Origin: Albugo candida
Lineage: Eukaryota > Oomycota > Peronosporomycetes > Albuginales > Albuginaceae
Reading direction: 5' to 3'
Length of the DNA stretch: 64,000 bases
Assembly: GCA_905220665.1 (NCBI GenBank)
Contig: CAJNAR010000152.1
Location: forward strand, 372,001 to 436,000
Below, one piece after another: positions 1 through 11,600 of the stretch. The notes beneath the pieces were generated by a model, which was not told the DNA's origin, made no database searches, and worked only from the letters and a program-made list of their open reading frames with translations. Numbering within the stretch: the stretch's first letter is position 1; the number at the start of each line of letters is the position of its first letter. A program made the translations under genes and the position numbers.

Positions 1-36
1 CAAAAAGTAACTCGCATTTCTCTGTGATTGCAATAG

Positions 37-344
37 AATGCGTTTCCTTTTTTGGTTGGAATGAAATATGATGTCTTCAGTAAATTCAATTCGGAAGAAC
101 AGGAAGATATCACAAAGCAGGTGCGGTTGTTGTATCACGATCACCAGCATGTTACTAAAGCTAGCTACGATGCATCTAGGCAAGAAAGTTTGCAAGAGCG
201 ATGAAAGCGCCACTTATATTCACATCGGCCTCACACTCTATCAATGTTCAGAAAGTATTCAAAATTGTGCTGAGTAAGGTTTTTGACCTCAAGTGTACCG
301 TTCCGATGATAGAAAAAATTGGTGATCCGATTTTGCAATATTAA
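37..344 (+). CDS. Spg1/Tem1-like small GTPase, 3' end (partial)
   Basis: This is the C-terminal end of a Ras-superfamily GTPase of the Spg1/Tem1 type, which in yeasts triggers mitotic exit and septation. The model is join(<37..120, 180..344), giving 82 residues. The first exon follows an intron end (CAATAG, 31-36) whose donor lies outside the window. It encodes a beta-strand and G4-like segment (FLVGMKYDVF) followed by an E/Q-rich helix. The intron at 121-179 is 59 nt, GTGCGG to CATCTAG. The second exon carries the helix and G5-like segment FARAMKAPLIFTSASHSINV and then VFKIVLSKVFDLKCTVP, which is typical of the Spg1 branch. No prenylation cysteine is present, as is usual for Spg1. The gene stops 10 bp before the convergent F-box gene. 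Family assignment is from remembered motifs only; the G1-G3 motifs are upstream of the window. Confidence 0.72.
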
Positions 345-354
345 TTATGTGCAT

Positions 355-1701
355 TTATCTTTGTCGAGATTTGCCTCCATACCGTCGCTTATGGTCTACA
401 TGGCATCCCATACCATAACGACAGATATGACACTCCGGGATCATCCAGTGAAACGATCCATTCTCAACTGTGAAGCTTACTGCGAATTCACACGAATAAC
501 GATCGCATAGAGCCTTGTATTCTTCCTCGGTGACAATTTCATACATACAGGAAGCTTGGAGATCCGCACTGAAAGGAAATAGATTAGGCTTTTGGAGACA
601 GGATCCCGATCAGCGTGATTCTTACCTTTGAGTTGCCCTTATTGCTTCGTCCATGGTAAATCCTGATAGAAATAGCGTCAGGTACATTGGTGGTATCAAG
701 TTTTTGTGTGCTACGCAGATCAATTCTGCGTTCATTATAGGACCGGGAACGGTGTCTTCATTTGCTCGAACATAATTTCTCCATCTAAAAAGCCACGAAC
801 GAGGAACCAAGTAATATTCAGGCACATCAAACAACACGTTGTAATCATGTAGCAAATGCCCATCTGGAGCAAACAGCTGATTCGGAAACCCTGTTTTTCG
901 TCCCAAAAGGCTGAGCAGCTGATTGGAATCTCCTGTGTGTTCGCTGAATCTCTCCTGTTTTTCTCGTTCTCTTTCTTCCTCCTGCATTCGCATCTCGAGC
1001 ACACACTCCCAACAATCTGTTGTACCACCCGGAAAAAGTCCACCCGGTTCGCTGCTTCTACTATCGATAAGAAGCTTCATTTTGTCCCATGCTTTTGTCG
1101 GTATAAAAGCTCGTTTGTATCGCCCAATACAGCTCGCAAAAGGCTTGAGACTTTCATGTTTACAACTCAATGAATCTTTCAACTCATCCGATATCAAATG
1201 TTCTTTCTTCACGTACGTCGATGAGAATTCAGCATAGCACAATTCATTGAGTCTCGCTTGTTTCTTCTTCTTACGTTTACTCGTCTTAAATTGCTGAAGG
1301 TACTGGTCGTACAGATGACACCGTTTTTTCAATGCTAAAATCCACGCTTTGCTTACAATCACATAGTTTGTGTGGCTTGCACGTAAAGATCGCTGCTGAA
1401 AGTGCTCATCGTTATTATAGACTGAAGTAAAAAAAGTTTTCATTTGAGCCATCTCACCGCATTTGAGAACAAACGCTGTTCGTGGCCACACATATTCGTC
1501 ATTAAGGACAAAAGAACAATTTGTTCCAAAGCGATTCTTTATGAGTTCATCGATTGCTTTTTGCACATCGACTTCCGTCACATTCAGTCGTTTTGATGTC
1601 TGATTAAGCCTGGCTATATCATGCGCTGAAAGGCACCTGAAAATTGTCAAGAGCGCTCCGAAAGGCAGATGCTCCATCACAATTAGCATGTCATTCGACA
1701 C
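355..1701 (-). CDS. F-box protein with DUSP-like repeats
   Basis: A two-exon gene, complement(join(355..568, 626..1701)), 429 aa. The 57-nt intron (569-625, GTAAGA to TTTCAG) restores the frame exactly. Residues about 8-50 form an F-box (LPFGALLTIFRCLSAHDIARL), which would bind Skp1 in an SCF ubiquitin ligase. Three later segments share the pattern aromatic-I/L-V/P-x-x-W, as in DUSP domains of ubiquitin-specific proteases: YVIVSKAWILALKK, AFIPTKAWDKMKLL and YYLVPRSWLFRWRNYV followed by PGPI. After the last one comes the usual DUSP sequel, an acidic TEEEY helix and a C-x2-C pair. No protease catalytic residues are seen, so it is probably a substrate adaptor rather than a deubiquitinase. It is divergent from the myosin gene across 440 bp. 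Confidence 0.75.
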
Positions 1702-2141
1702 TCAGTACCAGCCTTTACAGTGGACTGTCCCAAAGGTTTTTCCACAATTGTATTCAGTGGGCCGCTGCTGTTGACATGAAGGCATTATCCTACTTTCATG
1801 GGTACCCATGTGTATACTTTGCATTGCTTTCTTATTCTCCAATCTACTTTACCCCGCACCGGTATCGCGTACGTGTTTGAGTACCGCTGCTGGTGATTTC
1901 TACCCATTGAACACCTATACCGCCGAATGAACAAATGTTCTCTCTTTCCCGTATTCTGGCAGAGGGTAAGAAGCCAGCACAAAGTAACTTCCAATAAGAG
2001 TGTTTTACATACGAACGAAAATTATTTGCAACGTAATTCTGAGTATCGGGAGACCCACAATAATCAGGGACTCATTCTCGAATCATACTAAATTAGATTT
2101 CTCTTATAATCGGCCTTATCGCTAATCATAATAGTTTTTAA
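1702..2141. promoter_or_regulatory. Intergenic region between divergent genes
   Basis: These 440 bp separate the start of the F-box/DUSP gene (minus) from the start of the CH-myosin gene (plus) and must hold both promoters. The sequence is AT-rich. I saw no convincing gene, tRNA or repeat in it, and no element that I can name. Confidence 0.5.
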
Positions 2142-5100
2142 ATGCCGATTGCGTTGGTACGCGTAGAAGAATTAGAGGAATGGATAAGTCAGGTTACCGG
2201 ACAGGATATTCGGAATGAACATCTCTCTGTGACTTTGCAAAACGGACAAGTGTTATGTCAACTTGTCAACGCTTTAGATGGATCAGCGAAATTGAGAGTA
2301 AACCGTTTAACGACAGTTTTTCATTCAAAATCCAATATTAATTTGTTCCTGGATTGGTGTCGTGCTCAAGGTTTGAGTGACGTGGAATTATTCGAAACAA
2401 ATGACTTACTGGAAACGCGAGAATTTGAGAGAGTGATAGTGACACTGTCAGTTTTGTATGAGCAATACGACGGCGTACGATATTCTCTAGCATGTACTAC
2501 AGCAAAGTCTCCATTGAACTCTACTGAAGACAATGATGACAATTCGAGTTGTTTTGAGGATGAGTTTGATGAAGACCTGACACGAACACAATACATCAGC
2601 AAAGCGAGTAGTAAATTATCCTCGTTTGTGAAAGGGAACTTTCTCAGTGTGAAGAAGAAAAAAGGAAAACTGTTTAGCAGGAGCGCTTCACAAGAACAAG
2701 GAACACCAATCGGTACCCCACCACCGTCAACGCCATGTCCAGAAGATGAAATTGATTTGGAAGACAAACCAAAGACTCCTGCAGCAACCACTAATCGAAA
2801 AAATCGTACCAATTCAAAACTCGAGATTTTTCTTGAGCAGGCTCCTCCAGCAAATGCCATTGCATCAGAACAGAGTAAACGCCCTACGCCAGCAAGGAAA
2901 AAGTCATCAGCCAAGGAACAATCATTACCTGTACCTGAATCGACGCAACCACAGTCGAAAAAACTGAGTCAATCGATGAAAGGGCTCCGAGCAAAAGCGA
3001 GTCCATTTGCGTCCTTTTCAAATAAGGACAATCGAAAAAAACTGTCAGGTTACATCAAAAACAATTCATTAGGTGGGGCCTCCTCAACCAGCAAGCAGAC
3101 TTCCAAGCCAGAAGAATCTGCAGCAACGAGTAAAACATCTGTCAAGGATGGCAAGTCGATAAATTCAATCAAACAGGTCTCCGTGGGAATTAACCGACAG
3201 GTGGAAGAACGAGATGAATCGTCTCACAGGAAAAAGCCTGATGCTCCGACAAAGACGTCTAAGGCCACAAAGAATAATTTAAAAGAATTTATTGCAAAAC
3301 AGCCGCCAGTTATACCAACCAGTCCTCAGGTTCCTCGCACACAATCAAGCAAACTAGCGGCGTTTTTAGCAATAACTGAGAAATCACCGAAAGGAGGAAC
3401 TACCCCAGAAACTCAATTTGCATCGTCTCCGAACGTACCCCCACGACAAAATATCCCAATATCAACATTTTCGGCATCACAAAGAGTCAACAATAGCACA
3501 GCACCGACAATTTCTCCTCGGAATCGTGTTCGGAGATCAACAGGAAAAGGAAACTATGTTCGTAAACGTCAAACTTACTGGATCCCGGAGAAACGACAAG
3601 CCACCTTCAGCTTGGAAAATAAGCGGAGAAGATTTATGGAAGAACAACTGAAAATGAAAGATGAGCAATTGCGGAACTCTAGTGGAGATACGATGAAGCA
3701 GAACCTGATTGTTCCTGGAGTACATTGTTATGTTCCCGATGACGAAGACGTATGGCTTCCAGCCCAAGTCGTTGAATATGATCAGAAATATCACCAGGTG
3801 AATGTTGAAGTGACATTGGACGATGGAGAAGTAGAGACTCGTCACATCAATCTGAACAATCGAGATGTGATACGAAGTATCGCTGGACCGAATGCCACTT
3901 CAGTCGAGTCTTTACCAATTGCTATTCAACATGACAACACGAATGGCGTAGAAGATATGCGATTGTTACGGTTTCTGAACGAGCCATCCATTTTATTCAA
4001 TCTTAAAAAACGCTTCGAATCGTCTCAACCTTACACATACTCGACAGATATCGTTATCGCGCTGAACCCATACAAATGGATCGATAACTTGTATGGACAC
4101 GACACACATGCTCAGTACTTGAAAATGGATCGAGACAAACTGACACCGCATGTCTATGCAACTTCGTCAGCTGCGTATAAACACATGATTGAATTCGAGA
4201 CGAATCAGAGTATCCTTGTAAGTGGAGAATCAGGAGCGGGCAAAACAGAGACGACAAAAATTGTCATGAATCATCTCGCTAGTGTCACGGGCGGCCGAAA
4301 AGATAAAACAATCGCAAAGGTAATTGATGTGAATCCGCTTCTCGAATCATTTGGCAACGCCCGAACAACACGAAATGATAATAGTTCTCGGTTTGGAAAA
4401 TTTACGCAGCTACAGTTTGATGTCAATGGGAAACTTATTGGTGCAAAATGTCAGACGTATCTCCTGGAAAAGTCTCGAGTGGTATCAATCGCGGACCAGG
4501 AACGGAATTATCATATATTTTATCAAATGCTTGCTGGATTTTCGACGCAAGAGTTGAGAGAGTACCATCTCGATCAAAGTTACGATTACATGTATTTGGG
4601 TGGAACAGTTGATTCCATGCAAGTGGAAGGCACTAATGATGCTCAGCATTTAGCAAGCACACGCAAATCCCTAAGTCTGGTTGGACTGTCTCCTGATAAT
4701 CAAAGGTGAGCTTTTGCGATTCTATCGTATGACGACAATGCATTGAACATTTTGTGCCTTATAGATCATTATTTCGAATACTCTCTGGTATTCTGCATCT
4801 CGGTGAGATTACATTTGCTGATTATGAGGAAAATGGCTCTGTGATTGCGAATTTGGATCAATTGAATCTCGTTGCGCAAACACTTGGCCTTGAGATATCA
4901 CAGATTGAAGAAGTCTTTTGCAATCGGTCGGTCGTCACTCGGAATGAGCGTCTTACTGTACCGCTTGACCCCTTCATGGCTGAAGAAAATAGAGATGGTC
5001 TCGCAAAAACGATCTATTCAAAGCTTTTTGACTGGATGGTTCTGAAAATCAATGACGCTATTTCGTCAGATGAGGAAGACATTTTTGCTCATATTGGTGT

Positions 5101-6745
5101 ACTGGACATATTTGGGTTCGAGGATTTTGCTCAGAATGGCTTTGAACAATTCTGCATCAACTATGCTAATGAGAAATTGCAGCAAAAGTTCACTTTTGAT
5201 GTGTTCAAAACGGTAGAAGAAGAGTATGTTCGGGAAGGTCTCAAATGGGATCACATTGAGTATCAAGATAATCAGGCGATTTTGGATATAATTGATGGGA
5301 AAATGGGAATTATTGCTTTGATGAATGATCATCTTCGACAACCACGCGGGACCGAAGAAGCTCTTGTGAACAAGTTTAGAACCAACTTTAGCAAGACTGG
5401 CAAGAATCCCCATATCAGCTTTCCGAAAATGAAACGTACACAATTTGCAATAAATCACTATGCTGGCACCGTAACGTATGAAAGTGTGGGATTCATGGAG
5501 AAGCATCGGGACTCTCTACAAAATGACTTGTTTGAACTGGTTTTAGGTAGTAGTGTGGATCTCTTGACTGAGATCTTCGAGTCTACAGAGGCGAGATGTT
5601 CGGCTTCAAGCACTGGTACTCCCCGAGCGAAAAAAAATAATGGCTCAAAAAGTCTTGGCTCGCAATTTAAAACGTCTCTGTCGTATTTGATGGATAATAT
5701 AAGCTCAACAAACGTTCACTACATTCGCTGCATCAAACCCAATGCAAACAAGAGTCCAACAGAATTCGATAAGGGAATGGTTGTGGAACAATTGAGGTCA
5801 GCCGGTGTGATAGAAGCTATTCGTATAACGCGTTCGGGCTACCCAAGTAGGTTGACACCAGACGAGCTAGCCAAGCGGTACTGCATCATGTTTCCTCCGT
5901 CACTGTTCGATGGAACACCAAGAAAAACATGTGCCGATTTTATGAGTGCGGTCGGACGCAAATCTCCATTGGAATATCAGATCGGTAAAAGCTTGATTTA
6001 CTTTAAAAGCGGTGTTTTGGAAGAGCTGGAAGCGATGAAGTCGGACTTTTACTACGATGAGGCTACATGTATCCAAAAAATCGTGCTGGGGTACCTTGAA
6101 CGTCGTCGGCTAGAACGTAAGATCAGCGCCGCAATTCAGATCCAGTCAGTCATGCGAATGAGATTAGAGCGAATGGAATTCAAGCTGCAACGAAGAGCCA
6201 TTGTCAGCATTCAGCGATGCTGGCGGCGCTTCTTGATGATCCCAGGCGCGCCTGAAAATGATTCAATCGTCGAATCACCTGGTCAGATTGAGGAAAATGA
6301 ATCACGAGGGACAGATGATGTACGATCTTCAAAGCTGTTCGAGGAAGATGTTGTTGACGATGTATTCGATGACCCTGCAACCGAAGGAAGCGATGTAAGC
6401 TATGAAAGTAGCAACGGACCGGCAACCCCACCACGCAAGGGAAAGTCATTAAAAGATCGATTTATTAACATGCGACAAAAGGTGAATATCGTTGACGATT
6501 TCTCATCAATGAGAAATCTTCGAGCAAACAGTGTGAAGCGCATGGGTGAGCTGACAGATAGCGCTCAGCGAATGCTTGATGGACTCGAGGGACAAAAGAA
6601 TTCCGTATCGTTGGAGGAAGAGAATGCAATGCTTCGAGCGGAAAATCAGAATTTACAATATGATTTGGAAATGATGCGTGAGCAATGCATTGAATTACAA
6701 TCCATCATAGTCGAGATTAATAGAAGTCGGAAAAGGTTTCAATGA
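2142..6745 (+). CDS. Myosin with an N-terminal calponin-homology domain
   Basis: A two-exon gene, join(2142..4705, 4765..6745), 1514 aa, with a 59-nt intron (GTGAGC to TTATAG). Residues about 5-110 are a calponin-homology domain (LEEWISQVTG, then LQNGQVLCQLVNAL), normally an actin-binding module. Residues about 115-510 are a basic, Ser/Pro-rich low-complexity linker. An SH3-like myosin N-terminal subdomain follows (DVWLPAQVVEYD), then the motor. The motor has P-loop GESGAGKT at residues 695-702, switch I NDNSSRFGKF, switch II DIFGFEDF, and the actin-binding stretch HYIRCIKPN. Two or three IQ-like motifs (IQIQSVMRMRLERM, IVSIQRCWRRF) precede an acidic region and a short coiled coil ending at 1514. 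The motor motifs all look active. CH-plus-motor architecture is unusual outside oomycetes and some other protists; the exact class needs a tree. Confidence 0.93.
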
Positions 6746-6821
6746 TGTTGGAATGAAAACTTTGCATTGTTAACTGTTTGGTCACAGATATATAATCATA
6801 CAAAATACATGTGCTATTATT

Positions 6822-8427
6822 CTATATCGATGGGTAGTGCGGATCAAATTGCGCTGGAAACACTTGATTCAGCCAATGTAGCCACCCCTCGGTCGACTTT
6901 TCATTCGAGGGTTCATCCAGGACTTCGTGACAATAAAGATCAAATAGTCGTCTGGATGTCTGTCTTTTACGTCGTGACATTTCAACGACGATCTCATCGG
7001 ATCCCCAGACTTCTTTCTTGTTACTCAGATCATAAGAGGCGCTCTGGGGTAGTTTTCCTTCAATCGTAAATCCTTCAAATACTGCCAGAGAATACAACGT
7101 CTCGCTCCACCATGCCTCCTCTTCTACGTCAGAAGGAATTTTCGGAAGCGGATTGATTTCCGTTGGTGAGATCGTGTCTTTTGTACGGCGGTATCTTTTG
7201 CGTAAACAAGGCGAGTACGTTAATTGTTTGTACTTTTGATTTTTTGAACATGCTATAGTACCAGGGAAGGTACATCCTGTTTCGCAACCACATGGCGCAT
7301 TGCACCGCTTCTTTGTGCAATAAGCATCACATTTTGGTGAAGAGGTCTTGCTGGGATCATTAAATCGGTTGTTGCTTAGGTTGTAAGGACAACTTCTGTA
7401 CAACAATTCATTCGAGAAAGTGTTCTGCTTCTCTTCGAATAAGTAATTGCACAATTGCTGGGCCGAGTAATCAGCGATCTTAATTTGCCGCTGGTCATTG
7501 AATATTGCATAGTTGAACATGACGTGTTTTCTGAGCAAATGCTTGTCACCAAATCGATTCCCTTTCGTTTGCTTTTGACTCGGATCAAGCGAAATTCTGA
7601 CAACGTTGAAGGTCGCAAGAACAGAGACGACGTCATAAATTCGTCGATTCACGTCCACCGAATTCCTGTCTTCGTCCTTACAGACCTTCAATGTCTTCGC
7701 ACAAAGTAATCGAGTGCTGATTTCGTGCAGGGAAATGGCTTTGATACCTTGATCTCTCAGAAGTAGACAAATCAAATTTGCGGCTGTCACAGCCAGACAA
7801 GGTAGCTGCTCAACTGAGTCAATTCGATCCGTCATCTCTCTTTCTTGTGAGCGTACGAATCCGTCCCCGCTCCAAAGTTGACTGGTGCCTTCTCTCATAG
7901 CCAAGACCGCTCGGTAAGCAGCTATTCTTCCATAATAAAAAAAGTAGCCTCCCTTTCTTCTCGTAATATTTTCTTCTTCAAAACGTGCACGGGTTATAAC
8001 TCCAAGACCTTTGCAAATCCGTAGACTGAATAAAACGAGCGTTTGAAATCATACTGAGCATTTCACCTTCTAAAACGTGTAGCACATCATATATTCTCCT
8101 TTTTCTTGGCACTAAAATTAAATCGTCTTTTTCAAGTGTCACACCCAACTTTTATGCGAGCATACCGATGATTTGATGAAACTCACTGACAGGAATGATC
8201 ACTGGAAATTGGACCGATTGGGTAGATTTCTGTTTCTTTTGGAGAATTTCGTACTCGTAGAAAAAGGATGTGATCACTCTTGCTCTAGCAACTTAATTAA
8301 ATGTCCGCTATACGCTCCGCAAGATCACTTACATTTGTCCGAGGGACTTTGCTTCACTTATGAGCTTCTGAACGAGTGTGAGCGTCTCAGCGGGGAGATA
8401 AAGATTTTGTGGATTAGATCGGCACAT
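6822..8427 (-). CDS. E2F-type transcription factor with two DNA-binding domains
   Basis: Assembled as complement(join(6822..8008, 8067..8126, 8187..8278, 8333..8427)), 477 aa, introns of 54, 60 and 58 nt. Two copies of the E2F/DP signature RRIYD are present: KRRIYDVLHVLEGLGVITRA (RRIYD at 8100-8086) and NRRIYDVVSVLATFNVV (7646-7632). Each sits in a winged-helix context, the second preceded by the helix TAANLICLLL. Two tandem DNA-binding domains without a dimerisation partner are the hallmark of atypical E2Fs (E2F7/8, plant DEL), which repress cell-cycle genes. A Cys-rich stretch (CTKKRCNAPCGCETGC) lies in the C-terminal half, which resembles no E2F domain I know. The 5' end is uncertain: the ATG at 8427 is the first usable start, but the frame stays open upstream to about 8520. 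The 60-nt intron 8127-8186 is problematic and is treated as a finding. Confidence 0.65.
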
Positions 8428-8653
8428 TTCGCAAATGGGAATCACAAAATGCTTCCCTTGAATGAGATTTTTTGTAGCTATTTGCTTTCCTTTGCTCAAA
8501 AGGAAAGATATTTCAACTAAACTTCAATTTGTTTCGTGTTGATTTCCTTCTCAAAGAATCGGTCTTGCAATAGATTCCACATCACAATCTTACTGTTCGT
8601 CCTTTGCAGAGAAACAAAATCGTGATTCTGCGTCAACGCATTCTAACTCAGCC

Positions 8654-11600
8654 TCAATTTGATTTTAACGAGGAGAACGAGAGAAGATCGTAGCGATCGT
8701 CACAAGAACTATGGAGCATTACGTATCGTTCTCGAGTCCACCGGGCATTTTTGAGACCGATCGTATTCAATTCTTCACAAGTCTGCTTGAAAATCTTTCG
8801 ATGCTGCGGGAATTTCATGAACAATTTCTCCATCCCGGACTCCCCTTCCAGCATCATGATGGATCCAAACTCACGAAGGATCGAATAAGGAACGTCTACC
8901 GATAGTATTTTCATTGTTTCATCTCCGGTCGATGAAAATGTCGTATTAAGCCATTTGCAAGCACGACGTGTCATACGTTGACTTTCAGTATGACGTCGAT
9001 TTCTATCTTTTCCATACTTTTTGTCCAGGAGCACCACATCGACCATCGCACTGAACGATGAATAAGCGGCTTCATTATTGTCTTTCGGTCGATGCGGAGA
9101 AGTCTCAGCATTGATGACCGATAGATTTCGCTCTTTTCCTGATGCAAATTCACCATTCACTTTGACATTTTGTAGTAAGTACAAGAGATGATCACTCAAT
9201 GCATTGCAACTGACTACAATATCTGCTTCGGCTGGATTGCGGACGGATTTCACCTTGACTTGATTTCTATCTTGGGTCAGATGTTGCTGGATAATGACCA
9301 TCCAAGGAATACTTTGTTGCTGACAATAGGCTTCCAAATCTTCCAAATGCGGTGATTCCGGATGGACAAAGTCGGCATTGATGCCTGCTCTCCACAATAT
9401 TGTCGCCACATGCATCCGTACTAACGTCATGTCAGATGTCACTTTGACCGAGCAGACAAGTACTAGTGGACGATTTCGAAGCAGTACTTCCAGCCCCGAG
9501 GTCTTGACCTCATTGGACGAGTTGCTGCATGTCATCAAGCCAGCTATCAATCTGTCCATCGAGAAGCGAATGCCGATTGCGCCGACAAATGTTTTCTTCA
9601 GGTGAGCAACAGGTAATCTGAATCGTGTTATCAGTGAATCATAACGACCACCTTCGGCGAAAACTTTTGCACCAAGACTTTGAGATTTATAAGTCCCAGC
9701 ATTGGAATCCAACGAAACGGCCTGGAACACTAGACCAGAACAAAATCGACGAGGATAAGGATCGAGTCCCAAGTCGATGCGAAGACATGCCGATCCAGCA
9801 ACACAAGAAAAAGCTTCGATATCTTGCAATAATACTTGGAGTTCAGCAAGAGCCTCTTGTATGTCTCTCATGATCTGAGCTACCTGATTTTGCTTTTTTT
9901 GGAGGTAGCGAATTTCATTCTTTGCATCTGCTCCCTTTGGTACACAATTCTTCAGATGAGTGGAATAATTCGCAAAGAGCGTCCGGAATTCACGTCTCAA
10001 AATGCTCAAGGTTGCCATTCCGTCTTCAGGGAGAGTGAAAAAGGCTTCAAGTGCTTCCATCTTGGTTTGATCCATTCCATGAGCTCGCATCTGCTTCAGT
10101 AGAAATTTCCAGCGACCATGTTGCATTGTGCTGGGCGCTTTTGATGAAGCTCCGAAATGAACATGGGCTGCGACCTCGTTTGATACCAGTGTTAGAAATT
10201 CTTTCCTGACACGTGACTCTCTAGGAATATCGCTGAGCATGAGAAGGCCATTTGTGAGTCGGATGTCACTCAGTCGAAGATAAAATGACCCCGAAAAAGA
10301 TGAGCATTTCAAAGATTGTGCAACCTCTGAGATCATGAGCAAAGATTCCAGGTGAAGAAATCGAAAAGTGTCTTTTTCGTCCCAGAGTATGTCAACAGCA
10401 GCCTCTAAAAGCTCTCTTGGATGTCCGCCACCTACATTTTTACGATAAATGCGAGCGAACTGATAGCTTTTCATCCTCGTCAAATTATGTCGGGCAACAT
10501 AACGTGCATAGCGCTCCGTCAAGTCGAAAGGAAGCATCACAGGAAGACCGCTTCCATCGATGAGGTAAGCTGATGCTTTAGAAAATTCCAAAGCTATCCC
10601 AGTGTAATTGAGAACCGGGCTTTTGGGCATTAACAGTGGTGTGGTATGTTCCGTGGCACCATGTCGTTCAAATATGCGCTATGAATCACTGTCAGCTACT
10701 TGGAAATATACGATCAAAGCAGTACATTCACCTGCAAGGTTTTTTGGATCAGCGTCTTTGCATGTTGTTCTCGATGAAGAAATCGGTGATTAACAGAGTC
10801 CAGATGATCATACGTATAGTCGATATGGTCCTCGCACTCTCGATTCATAAGAGCATCAATTAGCTGGTTGTACAATTTTCCTTGTGGATTTGTGAGTGTT
10901 TCCAAGGCTTCCTTCAAATAAGTACTTTCGACTTCGAGCTTTGGTGGAATCAATGAGCTTCTCAGCAATTCTGTGGATGTTGGACGTTCCTGAGAATTAG
11001 CCTTGCACATCCAAAGGATTATGGTCTTGACGTTCTCGACAGCGTCAAATGTCGATGGTAACATCTGAAGGTCACGCAAATCACTCAGAGCTTTGGCACG
11101 TTCCATCAAGGTTGTGAAGGGTGGCGACCACATTTCAAAGAAAAGTACTCCGAGCGAATAAATATCCGCCTTGAGGTCATAACGATGCCCTTTTTCTTGT
11201 TCTGGCGCACGATAGAAGGCTGTTCCAACGCCAGCAGTTATGCTTTCTTCAGCATATTCTGAATCGATCGATACATTGAATGGCGTTGCATCAGTGATAT
11301 CGATTTTTTCCAATTTCAGCTTGGCGTAACAATCCGCAGCAGACGAACCGGTAGAATTGGTCATGTGAAATTGAAACGAGCTGTCTCTGACACTTTCATC
11401 TTCCCCGTGTTGTCCGGACAAGACTCGGGCAGGACGTACTGCGAGCCCGAAATCACCCAATTTCACATAACCATCAGCATCAAGAAATATATTAGAAGGT
11501 TTGATGTCTCGATGAATGATACCTTGACGATGAATATACACAATTGCCTCGAGAATTTGACGGAAAAGAGTCCATATTTTATTATGATCGTTCCATAAAC

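Noticed and set aside
241..300. Minus-strand reading LEVKNLTQHNFEYFLNID that looks like a continuation of the F-box/DUSP gene
   Set aside because: The plus strand of the same bases encodes the Spg1-like GTPase C-terminus with far better family agreement and clean splice sites, so the minus reading is a shadow.
2366..2914. 182-codon open frame on the minus strand inside the myosin gene
   Set aside because: It is antisense to the CH domain and linker of the myosin, a typical mirror ORF of Ser/Lys-rich codons.
8173..8520. 115-codon open frame on the plus strand
   Set aside because: It lies antisense to E2F exons supported by splice phase and by domain content, and has no recognisable features.
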